Of a DNA stretch of 64,000 nucleotides, positions 25,622-32,969 are shown in pieces (position 1 is the stretch's first letter; every line of letters starts with the position of its first letter). The position numbers and the translations under genes were made by a program. The notes beneath the pieces are model-generated. The model had not been told where the DNA came from and ran no database searches. It saw only the letters and a list, made by a program, of their open reading frames with translations. The stretch covers positions 1 through 64,000 of the forward strand of contig JBFGCA010000003.1 in assembly GCA_041567315.1 (NCBI GenBank). Direction: 5' to 3'. The DNA is from JBFGCA01 sp041567315. GTDB taxonomy: Bacteria > Acidobacteriota > Thermoanaerobaculia > Multivoradales > JAHEKO01.

Positions 25622-26535
25622 CCCGCCCGCTACCGCCTCCGGCGGCAGCGGACGCCAACGGCTCCGGGGAGCGCTTTCGGCTCTCCCTCGCCGGGGAAGA
25701 GCCGGCGAGATCCCCGCAGGCCGGCTCGGGCGCCGAGACGCCGTCGCTGAGCGTCTACCTGGAAGTCCCCCCGGGCGATCGGCAAGCGCCCTTCGCCATC
25801 CTCTACATGCACGGCTTCGGCTCGCGCCAGGACGGCGAGAAGGCGCTGTTCTTCCGCCGGCGGTGGGTGGGGGCCGGGATCCCGTTCTGCTCCTTCGACT
25901 TCCAGGGCCACGGCGACTCGGACGGCTCGATGCTGGGCCTCACCCTCGGCCGCAACGTCCGGGACGCCGCCCGGGTCCACGCCGAGCTGGCCCGCCGCGG
26001 CCTGCCCCGGGTGGTGGTGGTGGGCTCGTCGATGGGCGGCCTGACCGGGCTGTGGTACGCGGCCACGCGCCCGGACGGCGTGTTGGCCGGACTCTGCGTC
26101 GCCCCGGCACTGGGTCTCGAGCGCTCGATCTCCGCCTGGGCCGGCGTGGAGGCCATGGAGCGCTGGCGCCGGGAAGGGAGCACCGAGCTGACCGCCGAGC
26201 TGGGCACCTGGGAAGTCGGATGGGGCTTGATCGAGGACCTCCGCGCCCATCGCCAGGAGGACCTGGCGGCGCGGCTCGCCGTGCCGTCGCTGCTGCTCCA
26301 GGGGCAGCGCGACGACCAGGTGGACTGGCGGCGGGTGGCCGAGCTGGCGGCCACGGCGACGGCGCCCTGCGAGCTGGTGCTGTTCGGCGACGGCGACCAC
26401 CGCCTGATCGACCGCACGGAACGGCTCTTCGAGCTGATGCTCTCGTTCCTGCAGAGCCGCGGCCTGCTGCCGGTGGCGGAGCCAGCAGCGACGCCGAGCA
26501 GGGCGCCGGCAGCAAGCTCTACTCGAGCCCGATGA
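25618..26535 (+). CDS. Alpha/beta hydrolase (serine esterase/thioesterase-like)
   Basis: A 305-residue cytoplasmic alpha/beta hydrolase. The oxyanion motif is YMHGFGSRQDG (about 62), the nucleophile elbow GSSMGGLTG (about 139-147), the acid lies in LQGQRDDQVDW (about 222) and the histidine in FGDGDHRLID (about 260). The fold and motif layout match YqiA- or bem46-like hydrolases that cleave esters or thioesters. The ATG at 25618 overlaps the stop of the acyl-CoA dehydrogenase, suggesting a linked acyl-CoA substrate. It converges with gspB, and the two genes overlap by 17 bp at their 3' ends. Confidence 0.86.
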   Translation: MTRPLPPPAAADANGSGERFRLSLAGEEPARSPQAGSGAETPSLSVYLEVPPGDRQAPFAILYMHGFGSRQDGEKALFFRRRWVGAGIPFCSFDFQGHGDSDGSMLGLTLGRNVRDAARVHAELARRGLPRVVVVGSSMGGLTGLWYAATRPDGVLAGLCVAPALGLERSISAWAGVEAMERWRREGSTELTAELGTWEVGWGLIEDLRAHRQEDLAARLAVPSLLLQGQRDDQVDWRRVAELAATATAPCELVLFGDGDHRLIDRTERLFELMLSFLQSRGLLPVAEPAATPSRAPAASSTRAR

Positions 26536-27397
26536 ACAGCGTGCCGGCGTGGCCCCGGAGCTGCACCCGCCGCGGCTCGATCTCGACCACCCGGTAGCCC
26601 TCGACCCGCTCGCCGGGTCCCACCACCCGGCCGTTGAGCAGCGCAAACGGGCCGGTCTCCGACCAGGCGATGCCGCCCAGGGTCAGCGTGGCGCCGTCGG
26701 GCAGCACCGCCTCGCGGACAAAGACCCGCGCCTCGCCGGCCGCCGCCGCGTCGGCGAAGTCGCGGGGCGAGCTGCCCGGGTCGGCGCTGGGCAGCGTCAC
26801 CAGCACCCCCGACTCGTCCCGGGCGACGTGCTCGGCAGCCGCGGGCGGGGCGGTCGCCCGCGACCCGCCGCGGGTGCTGCCGGCGGTCCGCGAAGGGGCC
26901 GGCGCCGGGGCCGGCGGCGCAGCCGGCCTGCCGCGGGCGGAAGACGACGCGCCAGCCGACCCGGCCTCCGGGGTCGCGCCTCGCGCCGGGTCGGTCACGA
27001 CCTCCCCGACAGTGGAACCTGCTGCGGTGGGAGTCCCGCCGGCCGGACCCGCACTCGGGGCCGCTGCCGCGCCGGGCGCGGTGGCGGGTGATGCCTCTGG
27101 CGAGCCGGCGAGGGATGCGGCTGCGGACCCTGGCGCCGCCACACCGGGCACCGCCACGGTCGCCGTGGGCGCCGCGGTCACCGCCGCGTTGGCCGGCGGC
27201 TCGCGGCGGAGCAGCAGCAGCACCGCCAGCAGGCTCATTCCCAGTCCCACCGCCAGCAGCACCACCAGGCCCCAGATCCAGGAGGGGCTTTCGCGCCGTG
27301 CCACCGCCGTATGGGGCGGCGGCACGCCGCGGCGGATGGCGTCGCGGCGCGCCGCCTCCTCGCGCGCCCGGCCGAGCGCGTCGCCGATCAGGCTCAT
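26519..27397 (-). CDS. gspB: GspB-like secretion accessory protein
   Basis: A 292-residue single-pass membrane protein with one helix (about 42-64) and a long Ala/Pro/Ser-rich periplasmic linker. The C-terminal domain LNGRVVGPGERVEGYRVVEI...VQLRGHAGTLFIGLE is the GspB/PulB signature. With GspA it is thought to help assemble the type II secretin across the peptidoglycan. The ATG at 27397 overlaps the gspA stop (ATGA), supporting the pairing. No other type II secretion gene is in the window. Confidence 0.82.
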   Translation of the reverse strand: MSLIGDALGRAREEAARRDAIRRGVPPPHTAVARRESPSWIWGLVVLLAVGLGMSLLAVLLLLRREPPANAAVTAAPTATVAVPGVAAPGSAAASLAGSPEASPATAPGAAAAPSAGPAGGTPTAAGSTVGEVVTDPARGATPEAGSAGASSSARGRPAAPPAPAPAPSRTAGSTRGGSRATAPPAAAEHVARDESGVLVTLPSADPGSSPRDFADAAAAGEARVFVREAVLPDGATLTLGGIAWSETGPFALLNGRVVGPGERVEGYRVVEIEPRRVQLRGHAGTLFIGLE

Positions 27398-28206
27398 ACG
27401 AAGCGGCCCTCCAGCTCGCGGATGGCGCGCCGCACGTGACCGCCGGTCAGGTGATGGGCGCCGCTCACGTACCCGCAGAGCAGGGTCTTGTCGCAGATCG
27501 CGTTGATCAGCCGCGGGACGCCGCCCGAGTAGGCGTAGATGCGACGCATCGCCCAGCGGCTGAAGGTGGGGACCGAGTTGGCCCCGGCCACCCGCAACCG
27601 GTGGCGGACGTAGAAGTCGGTCTCGTCGAACGACAGCGGCGTCAGGTGGTAGCGCACCGTAATCCGCTGTCGCAGCTGGCGCAGTGCCGGGTTGTCGAGC
27701 ATGCGCCGCAGCTCGGGCTGGCCGATGAGCACGATCTGCAGCAGCTTGCGCTGATCGGTCTCCAGGTTGGAGAGCAACCGCACCTGCTCCATCAGCTCCA
27801 TCGACAGATCCTGCGCCTCGTCGATGAACAGCACCACGTCGTTACCGGCCGCGAACTCGTCGAGCAGCAGCCGGTTGAGCTGATCGAGGCACTCCATGTG
27901 GTCGCGGCTCGGCGGCTCGAGCCCCAGCTCGACCAGGATCGAGTAGACCAGCTGCTCGCTGGTCAGGAGCGGATTCAGGATCAGTGCGGTCCGGTAGTTG
28001 GGTCCCAGCTCTTCGAGCAGCGCGCGGCAGAGCGTCGTCTTGCCGGTGCCGACCTCGCCGGTGACCTGGATGAAGCCCTTGCGCTCGCGGAGGCCGAAGA
28101 CCAGGTGGTCGAAGGCCTCCTGGTGCCGATCGCTGAAGAACAGGAAGCGCGGATCGGGGGTGATGTTGAACGGCGACTCGTAGAAGCCGTAGAACTGTTC
28201 GTACAT
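27394..28206 (-). CDS. gspA: GspA/ExeA-like AAA ATPase
   Basis: A 270-residue AAA+ ATPase with Walker A GEVGTGKTTLCRALL (about 49-63), Walker B VVLFIDEAQDLS and sensor LIGQPELRRML. The opening FYGFYESPFNITPDPRFLF is the standard start of ExeA/GspA proteins. Full ExeA also has a transmembrane segment and peptidoglycan-binding domain, which are missing here, so this is the short cytoplasmic form also found beside exopolysaccharide and pilus loci. Its 4-bp overlap with gspB makes the secretion role the best reading. Confidence 0.88.
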   Translation of the reverse strand: MYEQFYGFYESPFNITPDPRFLFFSDRHQEAFDHLVFGLRERKGFIQVTGEVGTGKTTLCRALLEELGPNYRTALILNPLLTSEQLVYSILVELGLEPPSRDHMECLDQLNRLLLDEFAAGNDVVLFIDEAQDLSMELMEQVRLLSNLETDQRKLLQIVLIGQPELRRMLDNPALRQLRQRITVRYHLTPLSFDETDFYVRHRLRVAGANSVPTFSRWAMRRIYAYSGGVPRLINAICDKTLLCGYVSGAHHLTGGHVRRAIRELEGRFV

Positions 28207-28272
28207 CCTGGCGGGGGGGCTCGCGAGCCCGGAATGAAGAGTCTAGCAGCAAGGGTATCGAGGTTGCGGGGA

Positions 28273-28383
28273 GGGGAGGCCCGCCGCTCCTCACCGCTGC
28301 GCGCTGACCGCTCCGTAGCCTTCGGGGCTTCTCGCAAGCGCTTGCGGAGAGGCCCCTGTCGAGCCCCACCCCGGCCGGCCCCT
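28273..28383. repeat. 111-bp intergenic repeat, copy 1
   Basis: This stretch matches 30753-30863 over 111 bp with no gap and about 11 mismatches (about 90 percent). At its centre CGCAAGCGCTTGCG is a perfect 14-bp palindrome flanked by longer imperfect arms (GGGGC...GCCCC), so RNA or single-stranded DNA would form a strong hairpin. It sits upstream of the RidA-M24 fusion gene; the second copy is just downstream in the same orientation. It may be a short non-autonomous repeat or REP-like element. Confidence 0.8.
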
Positions 28384-28762
28384 GCGCGGCCCAGCGGCTG
28401 ACCCACGACTTCGCAAGGAGGCGCGGCTCCCGTAACCCTGACTGCCAGCAGGCACCGCGGGGCGAGTCATTGCGTTGCCACCCCGTGCCGCCGAATTGGG
28501 TGGTTGACCTACCTGGAACATGAGGTGGGGCTGGCTGGCGCGGCTGTCCTGGTTTCTGGAGCCGCGCGAGGCCACACGCGCGTGCGAGCCCGCCAGCCGG
28601 TGCCGAAACGAGCGTTGGGTCGGCGCGACGTTCTGACCGAGCGCGGGTAGCACCCCGCCCAGGGCGCCCGATCGGCCTCGCCTCTGCAGCCCTACCCGGA
28701 AGCTTCTTCTGGTTCGGGGCGTGTAGCATCCGAATTCGGGTTTCAACATCGAGGAGGGGGCG
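28384..28762. other. Non-coding gap upstream of the RidA-M24 gene
   Basis: No convincing gene is seen here on either strand; long open frames read as arginine/proline-rich shadow sequence. The right end holds a good ribosome-binding site (GAGGAGG) immediately before the ATG at 28763. The remainder presumably contains that gene's promoter, but no clear -35/-10 pair could be picked. Confidence 0.5.
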
Positions 28763-30646
28763 ATGACGCGCTTCTGGGGTCTATGTTTTCCTGTTCTGCT
28801 GTTCTGGTCGTTGGCGGCTCCTGCCGTCGCAGGGGAAGAGGCGTTCGATCCGGAGGGGCGGTTGGCGGAGTTGGGGATCGAGCTGCCGGAGCCGCCGGCG
28901 CCGGTGGCGAACTACGTGCGGGCGGTGCGGGCGGGGGAGTTGGTGTTCCTGGCCGGTCACGGGCCGCTGAAGGCGGATGGCGGGTACGTGACGGGGCGGC
29001 TGGGCGAGGACCTGTCGGTCGAAGAGGGGTACGAGGCGGCGCGGCTGACCGCGATCGCGCTGCTCGCCTCGCTGCGGCAGGAGATCGGCGACCTTTCGCG
29101 GGTGTGGCGGATCGTCAAGGTCACCGGGATGGTCAACTCGGCGCCCGGCTTCACCCGCCAGCCCGAGGTCGTCAACGGCTGCTCTGACCTGCTGGTCGAG
29201 GTGTTCGGCGAGCGGGGGCGGCACGCCCGGGCGGCGGTGGGGATGGCGTCGTTGCCGATCGGCATCGCGGTCGAGATCGAGATGGTGGTCGAGGTGGCGC
29301 CCGCCGCGGAGCCATCTGCCGCCACGCCGGTAGCCCCGCTGGCGGGCGGCGACATCGTGTCGGGAACACCGGCCGCGGGGGCGACGGCAGCCGTGCTGCC
29401 GTGGCGCGCCCGGCCCGCCGTCGTCAACGCGGTGCTCGAGGAGCGGCTCGACCACCGGCTGCCGCGACTGATGCGCGAGGCGGGGCTCGACATGTGGCTG
29501 GTGATCAACCGCGAGTACGCCGAAGACCCGGTCTACTTCAGCCTGGTCCCCGAGCCGGTCCACGCCGCCCGGCGCACCACCATGCTGGTCTTCCATGACC
29601 GCGGCGAGGCCGAGGGCGTCGAGCGGCTGACCGTGAGCCGCTACCCGCTGGGCGACCTCTACCGCCCGGTCTGGGAGGGCGGCGACCTCGACGAGCAGTG
29701 GCGGCGGCTGGGCGAGGTGGTCAGGGAGCGCGAACCGCGCCGCATCGGCGTCGACGTCAGCCGCGACTGGGCGGTGGCCGACGGGCTGACCGCCGGCATG
29801 AAGGAGCGGCTGACCGAGGCGCTGGGCCCCGAGCTGAGCAGCCGGCTGACCGGCGCCGAGGAGCTGGTGGTGCGCTGGCTCGAGACCCGCACCGCGGCCG
29901 AGCTGGAGCTGTGGCCGCAGGCGGTGGCGCTGGCCCGCGGGGTGATCGCCGAGGCCTTCTCCGAGCGGGTGATCACCCCCGGCGCGACCACCACCGACGA
30001 CGTCGCCTGGTACATCCGCGAGCGGTTCGCCGAGCTGCAGCTGCCGATCTGGTTCATGCCCTACGTCAACGTTCAGCGCCCGGGCGGCGGCTGTCTGGAG
30101 GCGACGCCGTTCTGCGGCGACAGCGGCGGGGTGATCCGCCGCGGCGACGTGCTCCACACCGACGTCGGCATCTGCTACCTGCGGCTGTGCACCGACACCC
30201 AGGAGATGGGCTATGTGCTGCGCGCCGGCGAGACGGCGCCGCCGGCCGGGCTCCGCGAGGCGCTGGCGACCGGCAACCGCTGGCAGGACCTGCTGACCGC
30301 CGAGTTCGTGACCGGCCGGCCCGGCAACGAGATCCTGGCGCGGGCCCGGGCGGCTGCCGAAGCCGAAGGCATTCTGGCCAGCGTCTACACGCATCCACTG
30401 GGGGCCTTCGGTCACGCCCCCGGTCCCACCGTCGGCATGTGGGACAACCAGGGGCCGACGCCGGTCCAGGGCGACTGGCCGCTTCACCCGGACACCGGCT
30501 ACGCCGTCGAGGGTAACGTCAAGGTGCCGGTGCCCGAGTGGGGCGGCGAGCTGGTGCAGATCAAGCTGGAGCAGAGCGCGGTGTTCGACGGCGAGCGTGT
30601 GCGCTATCTGGCGGGGCGTCAGACGAGCTGGCATCTCGTGCGGTAG
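28763..30646 (+). CDS. Secreted RidA-M24 metallopeptidase fusion protein
   Basis: A 627-residue protein joining two families not usually found together. A signal peptide (about 1-23) is followed by a RidA/YjgF-like domain (about 30-185) with VFLAGHGPL, GRLGEDLSVEEGYEAARL and VTGMVNSAPGF. From about 225 it is an M24 creatinase/prolidase-type domain. Its five metal ligands appear intact: Asp in LHTDVGIC, Asp in LCTDTQEMG, His in FGHAPGPTVG, Glu in YAVEGNVKV and Glu in IKLEQSAVF. It could cleave Xaa-Pro or small amide bonds while the RidA part handles reactive imines. The ATG at 28763 has GAGGAGG just upstream. Confidence 0.85.
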   Translation: MTRFWGLCFPVLLFWSLAAPAVAGEEAFDPEGRLAELGIELPEPPAPVANYVRAVRAGELVFLAGHGPLKADGGYVTGRLGEDLSVEEGYEAARLTAIALLASLRQEIGDLSRVWRIVKVTGMVNSAPGFTRQPEVVNGCSDLLVEVFGERGRHARAAVGMASLPIGIAVEIEMVVEVAPAAEPSAATPVAPLAGGDIVSGTPAAGATAAVLPWRARPAVVNAVLEERLDHRLPRLMREAGLDMWLVINREYAEDPVYFSLVPEPVHAARRTTMLVFHDRGEAEGVERLTVSRYPLGDLYRPVWEGGDLDEQWRRLGEVVREREPRRIGVDVSRDWAVADGLTAGMKERLTEALGPELSSRLTGAEELVVRWLETRTAAELELWPQAVALARGVIAEAFSERVITPGATTTDDVAWYIRERFAELQLPIWFMPYVNVQRPGGGCLEATPFCGDSGGVIRRGDVLHTDVGICYLRLCTDTQEMGYVLRAGETAPPAGLREALATGNRWQDLLTAEFVTGRPGNEILARARAAAEAEGILASVYTHPLGAFGHAPGPTVGMWDNQGPTPVQGDWPLHPDTGYAVEGNVKVPVPEWGGELVQIKLEQSAVFDGERVRYLAGRQTSWHLVR

Positions 30647-30752
30647 GGGTAGCTGGTCGGGCAGCCGTCAGGGTCGCAGTCGGAGGGCTGGTGGCGGGAG
30701 CAGGCCGGGGCGGGGCATGCCAGGGGACGCGGCCGGCCTGACGGACTTCAGT

Positions 30753-30863
30753 GGGGAGGCCGGCCGCTCCTCACCGCTGCGCGCTGCTCGGATCGTAGCC
30801 TTCGAGGCTTGTCGCAAGCGCTTGCGGCGAGGCCCCTGTCGAGCCCCGCCCCGGCCGGCTCCT
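30753..30863. repeat. 111-bp intergenic repeat, copy 2
   Basis: Second, directly oriented copy of the element at 28273-28383, about 90 percent identical and gap-free over 111 bp, with the same 14-bp palindrome CGCAAGCGCTTGCG. It is 106 bp after the RidA-M24 stop codon and about 110 bp before the XRE-family antitoxin gene. The rest of the spacer 30647-30976 shows no gene. Confidence 0.8.
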
Positions 30864-30955
30864 CAGCGTCCCGTAGGGAACCAATCGCCTCCCGCAGTGG
30901 CGGCATCAAGGTAGGCCTCTTCAGGGTTGACGGCAGCCATCGGGTGTTGGAAGAT

Positions 30956-30973
30956 ATTATCGTGGGTGATAAT
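30956..30973. promoter_or_regulatory. Operator-like inverted repeat before the XRE antitoxin gene
   Basis: ATTATC and GATAAT are perfect inverted arms separated by six bases, in an AT-rich patch that stands out from its surroundings. The right arm itself resembles a -10 box and ends three bases before the GTG at 30977. The layout fits binding and autorepression by the XRE-family protein encoded immediately downstream. Confidence 0.6.
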
Positions 30974-30976
30974 TCT

Positions 30977-31477
30977 GTGATTGCTCCGATCGGGGCGCAA
31001 ATCCGGCGGCTGAGGGTGGCGAAGGGGTGGACGCTGGCCGAGCTGGCGAAGCGGGCGGGGACGAGCGCGCCGACCCTGCATCGATATGAAGGGGGCTGGG
31101 ACCGGTTCGAGGTGGCCACGCTGCGGCGGATCGCCCGTGCGCTCGGGAGCTACCTGGAAATTCGCATGGTTTCGGAGGAGGCCGACCGCGCATCCGCGCC
31201 GGGGGCCTCGCGGCGGCAGTTGGTGAGCCTCCTCGCGCCGCTGTTCTGGGACCGGAAGCTGGCGCCGGGAGATCTGGACCGTTACCCTGGGTGGGTCCTG
31301 CGGCGGGTGCTGGCGTTCGGCGACCGGCGGCAAGTGGCGGCGGCGCGTCGGTTCTTCGGCGACGACGCGGTGCGGGCTGCGGCGGCCCACCGATCGGTCG
31401 ATCCGCGGACGCGCAACTACTGGCGGTTGATACTGCAAGAGACGGACGACGGTGCATCCGAAAGTCCTCGACGCTGA
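30977..31477 (+). CDS. XRE-family helix-turn-helix antitoxin
   Basis: A 166-residue DNA-binding protein. The helix-turn-helix covers about residues 5-60, with IGAQIRRLRVAKGWTLAELA and GTSAPTLHRYEGGWDRFEVA, as in XRE/Cro repressors. The C-terminal half, about 100 residues, is basic and of unrecognised fold; it may bind the partner toxin. GTG at 30977 is preferred because it follows the operator-like repeat and begins the conserved domain. The gene overlaps the AbiEii-like toxin gene by 26 bp, the usual antitoxin-first order. It probably represses its own promoter. Confidence 0.82.
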   Translation: MIAPIGAQIRRLRVAKGWTLAELAKRAGTSAPTLHRYEGGWDRFEVATLRRIARALGSYLEIRMVSEEADRASAPGASRRQLVSLLAPLFWDRKLAPGDLDRYPGWVLRRVLAFGDRRQVAAARRFFGDDAVRAAAAHRSVDPRTRNYWRLILQETDDGASESPRR

Positions 31478-32072
31478 GGCCTGGGTGCTGGTTCGCCGGC
31501 TGGTGGCCGCCGACCTGCTGGCCGGTTGGACGCTGGCCGGCGGCACCGGACTCGCGCTGCAGTTTGGTCACAGGATCTCGGAGGACCTGGACTTCTTCCG
31601 CGCCGACACCTTCGATCCCGGCCGGCTGGCCGAGGAGCTGGCCGCCCACGGACGCCTGGTGGTCCAGAGCCGGTCGGCGGACACGCTCCACGCCGTGCTC
31701 GAAGGTCTGCGGCTGAGCTTTCTGCGTGCCGAGGCGCCGCTGTTGTTCCCGGCCATGCCCTACCGGGGCCTGGCGCTCGCCGATCCGCGCGACGTCGCGG
31801 TGATGAAGCTGGTCGCCATCGGCGGCCGTGGCAGCCGCAAGGACTTCGTCGACCTCTACTTCTACCTGCGGACGGCGGACGGCCTCGAGCCGCTCCTGAC
31901 CTTGCTCCGGCGGCGCTTCGAGCGGATCGACTACAACGAGTACCATCTGCTCAAGAGTCTCGTCTTCTTCGAGGACGGCGAGGCCGAGCCGATGCCGCGG
32001 ATGCTGCGGAAGGTCTCCTGGCCGCAGATCAAGCGGTTCCTGATCGGCGAGGTGCGGCGGGTCGCGCCGTGA
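31452..32072 (+). CDS. AbiEii/AbiGii-type nucleotidyltransferase toxin
   Basis: A 206-residue nucleotidyltransferase-fold toxin. The motif GGTGLALQFGHRISEDLDFF (about 33-52) contains the GG, the HR and the paired acidic residues expected for AbiEii enzymes, and DVAVMKLVAIGGRGSRKDFVD holds the conserved lysine and aspartate region. Such toxins add nucleotides to tRNA or related targets and are held by an antitoxin. The start is GTG at 31452, inside the XRE antitoxin gene. It looks intact. Confidence 0.85.
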   Translation: MHPKVLDAEAWVLVRRLVAADLLAGWTLAGGTGLALQFGHRISEDLDFFRADTFDPGRLAEELAAHGRLVVQSRSADTLHAVLEGLRLSFLRAEAPLLFPAMPYRGLALADPRDVAVMKLVAIGGRGSRKDFVDLYFYLRTADGLEPLLTLLRRRFERIDYNEYHLLKSLVFFEDGEAEPMPRMLRKVSWPQIKRFLIGEVRRVAP

Positions 32073-32278
32073 ACCGAAATGGCGAAGCCGCCGCCACCGA
32101 GGACTTCACCTACCAGGAGGACGGCACCCGGGCGGCCGTGACCCCCGGCGGCCTGGTTGGGGACCAGATCTCGATGTTCGTGGACGACTCGTCCGGCTCG
32201 CAGTACCAGGCGCTCTACCCCATCAAGGTGCTGGGACACCCGGACCAGGCCGGGGTCTGGGGCGCCGAGGGCGAATAG
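32069..32278 (+). CDS. Small hypothetical protein after the AbiEii toxin
   Basis: A 69-residue reading frame starting at GTG 32069, which overlaps the toxin's TGA (GTGA). Codon use is like neighbouring genes and the protein is acidic (VNRNGEAAATEDFTYQEDGT near the start, ending VWGAEGE). No family is recognised. It could be a third member of the toxin-antitoxin unit or a remnant; it has no obvious Shine-Dalgarno of its own. Confidence 0.35.
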   Translation: MNRNGEAAATEDFTYQEDGTRAAVTPGGLVGDQISMFVDDSSGSQYQALYPIKVLGHPDQAGVWGAEGE

Positions 32279-32301
32279 GGGCGACCTAGCCGTCCGGGTG
32301 G

Positions 32302-32329
32302 TTGACAGCTCCCTACCAGTTGGTAGAGA
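32302..32329 (+). promoter_or_regulatory. TetR-gene promoter with overlapping operator
   Basis: TTGACA at 32302-32307 and TAGAGA at 32324-32329 are 16 bp apart. Between and across the -10 lies CTACCAGTTGGTAG (32313-32326), a palindrome with perfect 6-bp arms. The ATG of the TetR-type gene follows at 32341. This arrangement is standard for self-repression by a TetR-family protein, and would also control the acyl-CoA dehydrogenase gene downstream. Confidence 0.7.
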
Positions 32330-32340
32330 GTCGCGCCAGG

Positions 32341-32964
32341 ATGCTGGGGAGCGTCGCCACCCGGGGCCAGGTGCCCTCCGAGGTCCGCGAGCGGATCCTC
32401 GAGCACGCGACCCGGCTGTTCGCGGCCCGCGGCTACGACGGCACCACCCTCCAGCAGATCGCCGACGCGGTCGGCATCCGCAAGCCGTCGCTGCTGTATC
32501 ACTTCCCGTCCAAAGAAGAGCTGCGCCGGAGCGTGCTCGAGCAGGTGCTGGCGCACGGCAACCAGGTGCTGCCCCAGCTGCTGCTTGCCGCCAGCTCGAG
32601 CCACGGGCAGTTCGACGGCGTGCTGGGGGAGATGGTGGCCTTCTTCAGCGCCGACCCCGACCGCGCCCGGCTGCTGCTGCGCGAGATCCTCGACCGGCCG
32701 CGCGAGACCCGCGAGCTGATGGGCCGGCTGGTCCGGCCCTGGATCACCGCCACCTGCGACTACATCCGCAAGGGCCAGGAGCGCGGCCGGCTGTGGCCTG
32801 AGGTCGATCCCGAGGCCTACGTCAACCAGGTGATCAATCTGCTGATCTCGAGCATCGCCACCTACGACTCGCTCGGCACCACCGACCGCGAGCGCAACCT
32901 GGCCGAGCTGGTGCGGGTGGCCAAGACCAGCCTCTTCCGTCCCGAGCCGACAACCGAGGAGTGA
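32341..32964 (+). CDS. TetR-family transcriptional regulator
   Basis: A 207-residue TetR-type repressor. The N-terminal helix-turn-helix has LEHATRLFAARGYDGTTLQQ, IADAVGIRKPSLLYHFPSKE (about 24-65), a near-perfect family match; the C-terminal ligand domain is variable. ATG 32341 is chosen: an earlier TTG at 32302 is the -35 box itself. The operator CTACCA-GT-TGGTAG overlaps its promoter. Only five bases separate its stop from the acyl-CoA dehydrogenase ATG, so both are one operon, probably induced by an acyl-CoA. Confidence 0.9.
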   Translation: MLGSVATRGQVPSEVRERILEHATRLFAARGYDGTTLQQIADAVGIRKPSLLYHFPSKEELRRSVLEQVLAHGNQVLPQLLLAASSSHGQFDGVLGEMVAFFSADPDRARLLLREILDRPRETRELMGRLVRPWITATCDYIRKGQERGRLWPEVDPEAYVNQVINLLISSIATYDSLGTTDRERNLAELVRVAKTSLFRPEPTTEE

Positions 32965-32969
32965 CACCG

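Noticed and set aside
28291..28749. Minus-strand 152-codon frame in the gap before the RidA-M24 gene
   Set aside because: Its Arg/Ser/Gly composition, overlap with the repeat element and lack of a start signal argue against a gene.
32302..32340. TTG start for the TetR gene at 32302
   Set aside because: These bases are the -35 box and operator; translation from ATG 32341 begins just before the conserved helix-turn-helix.
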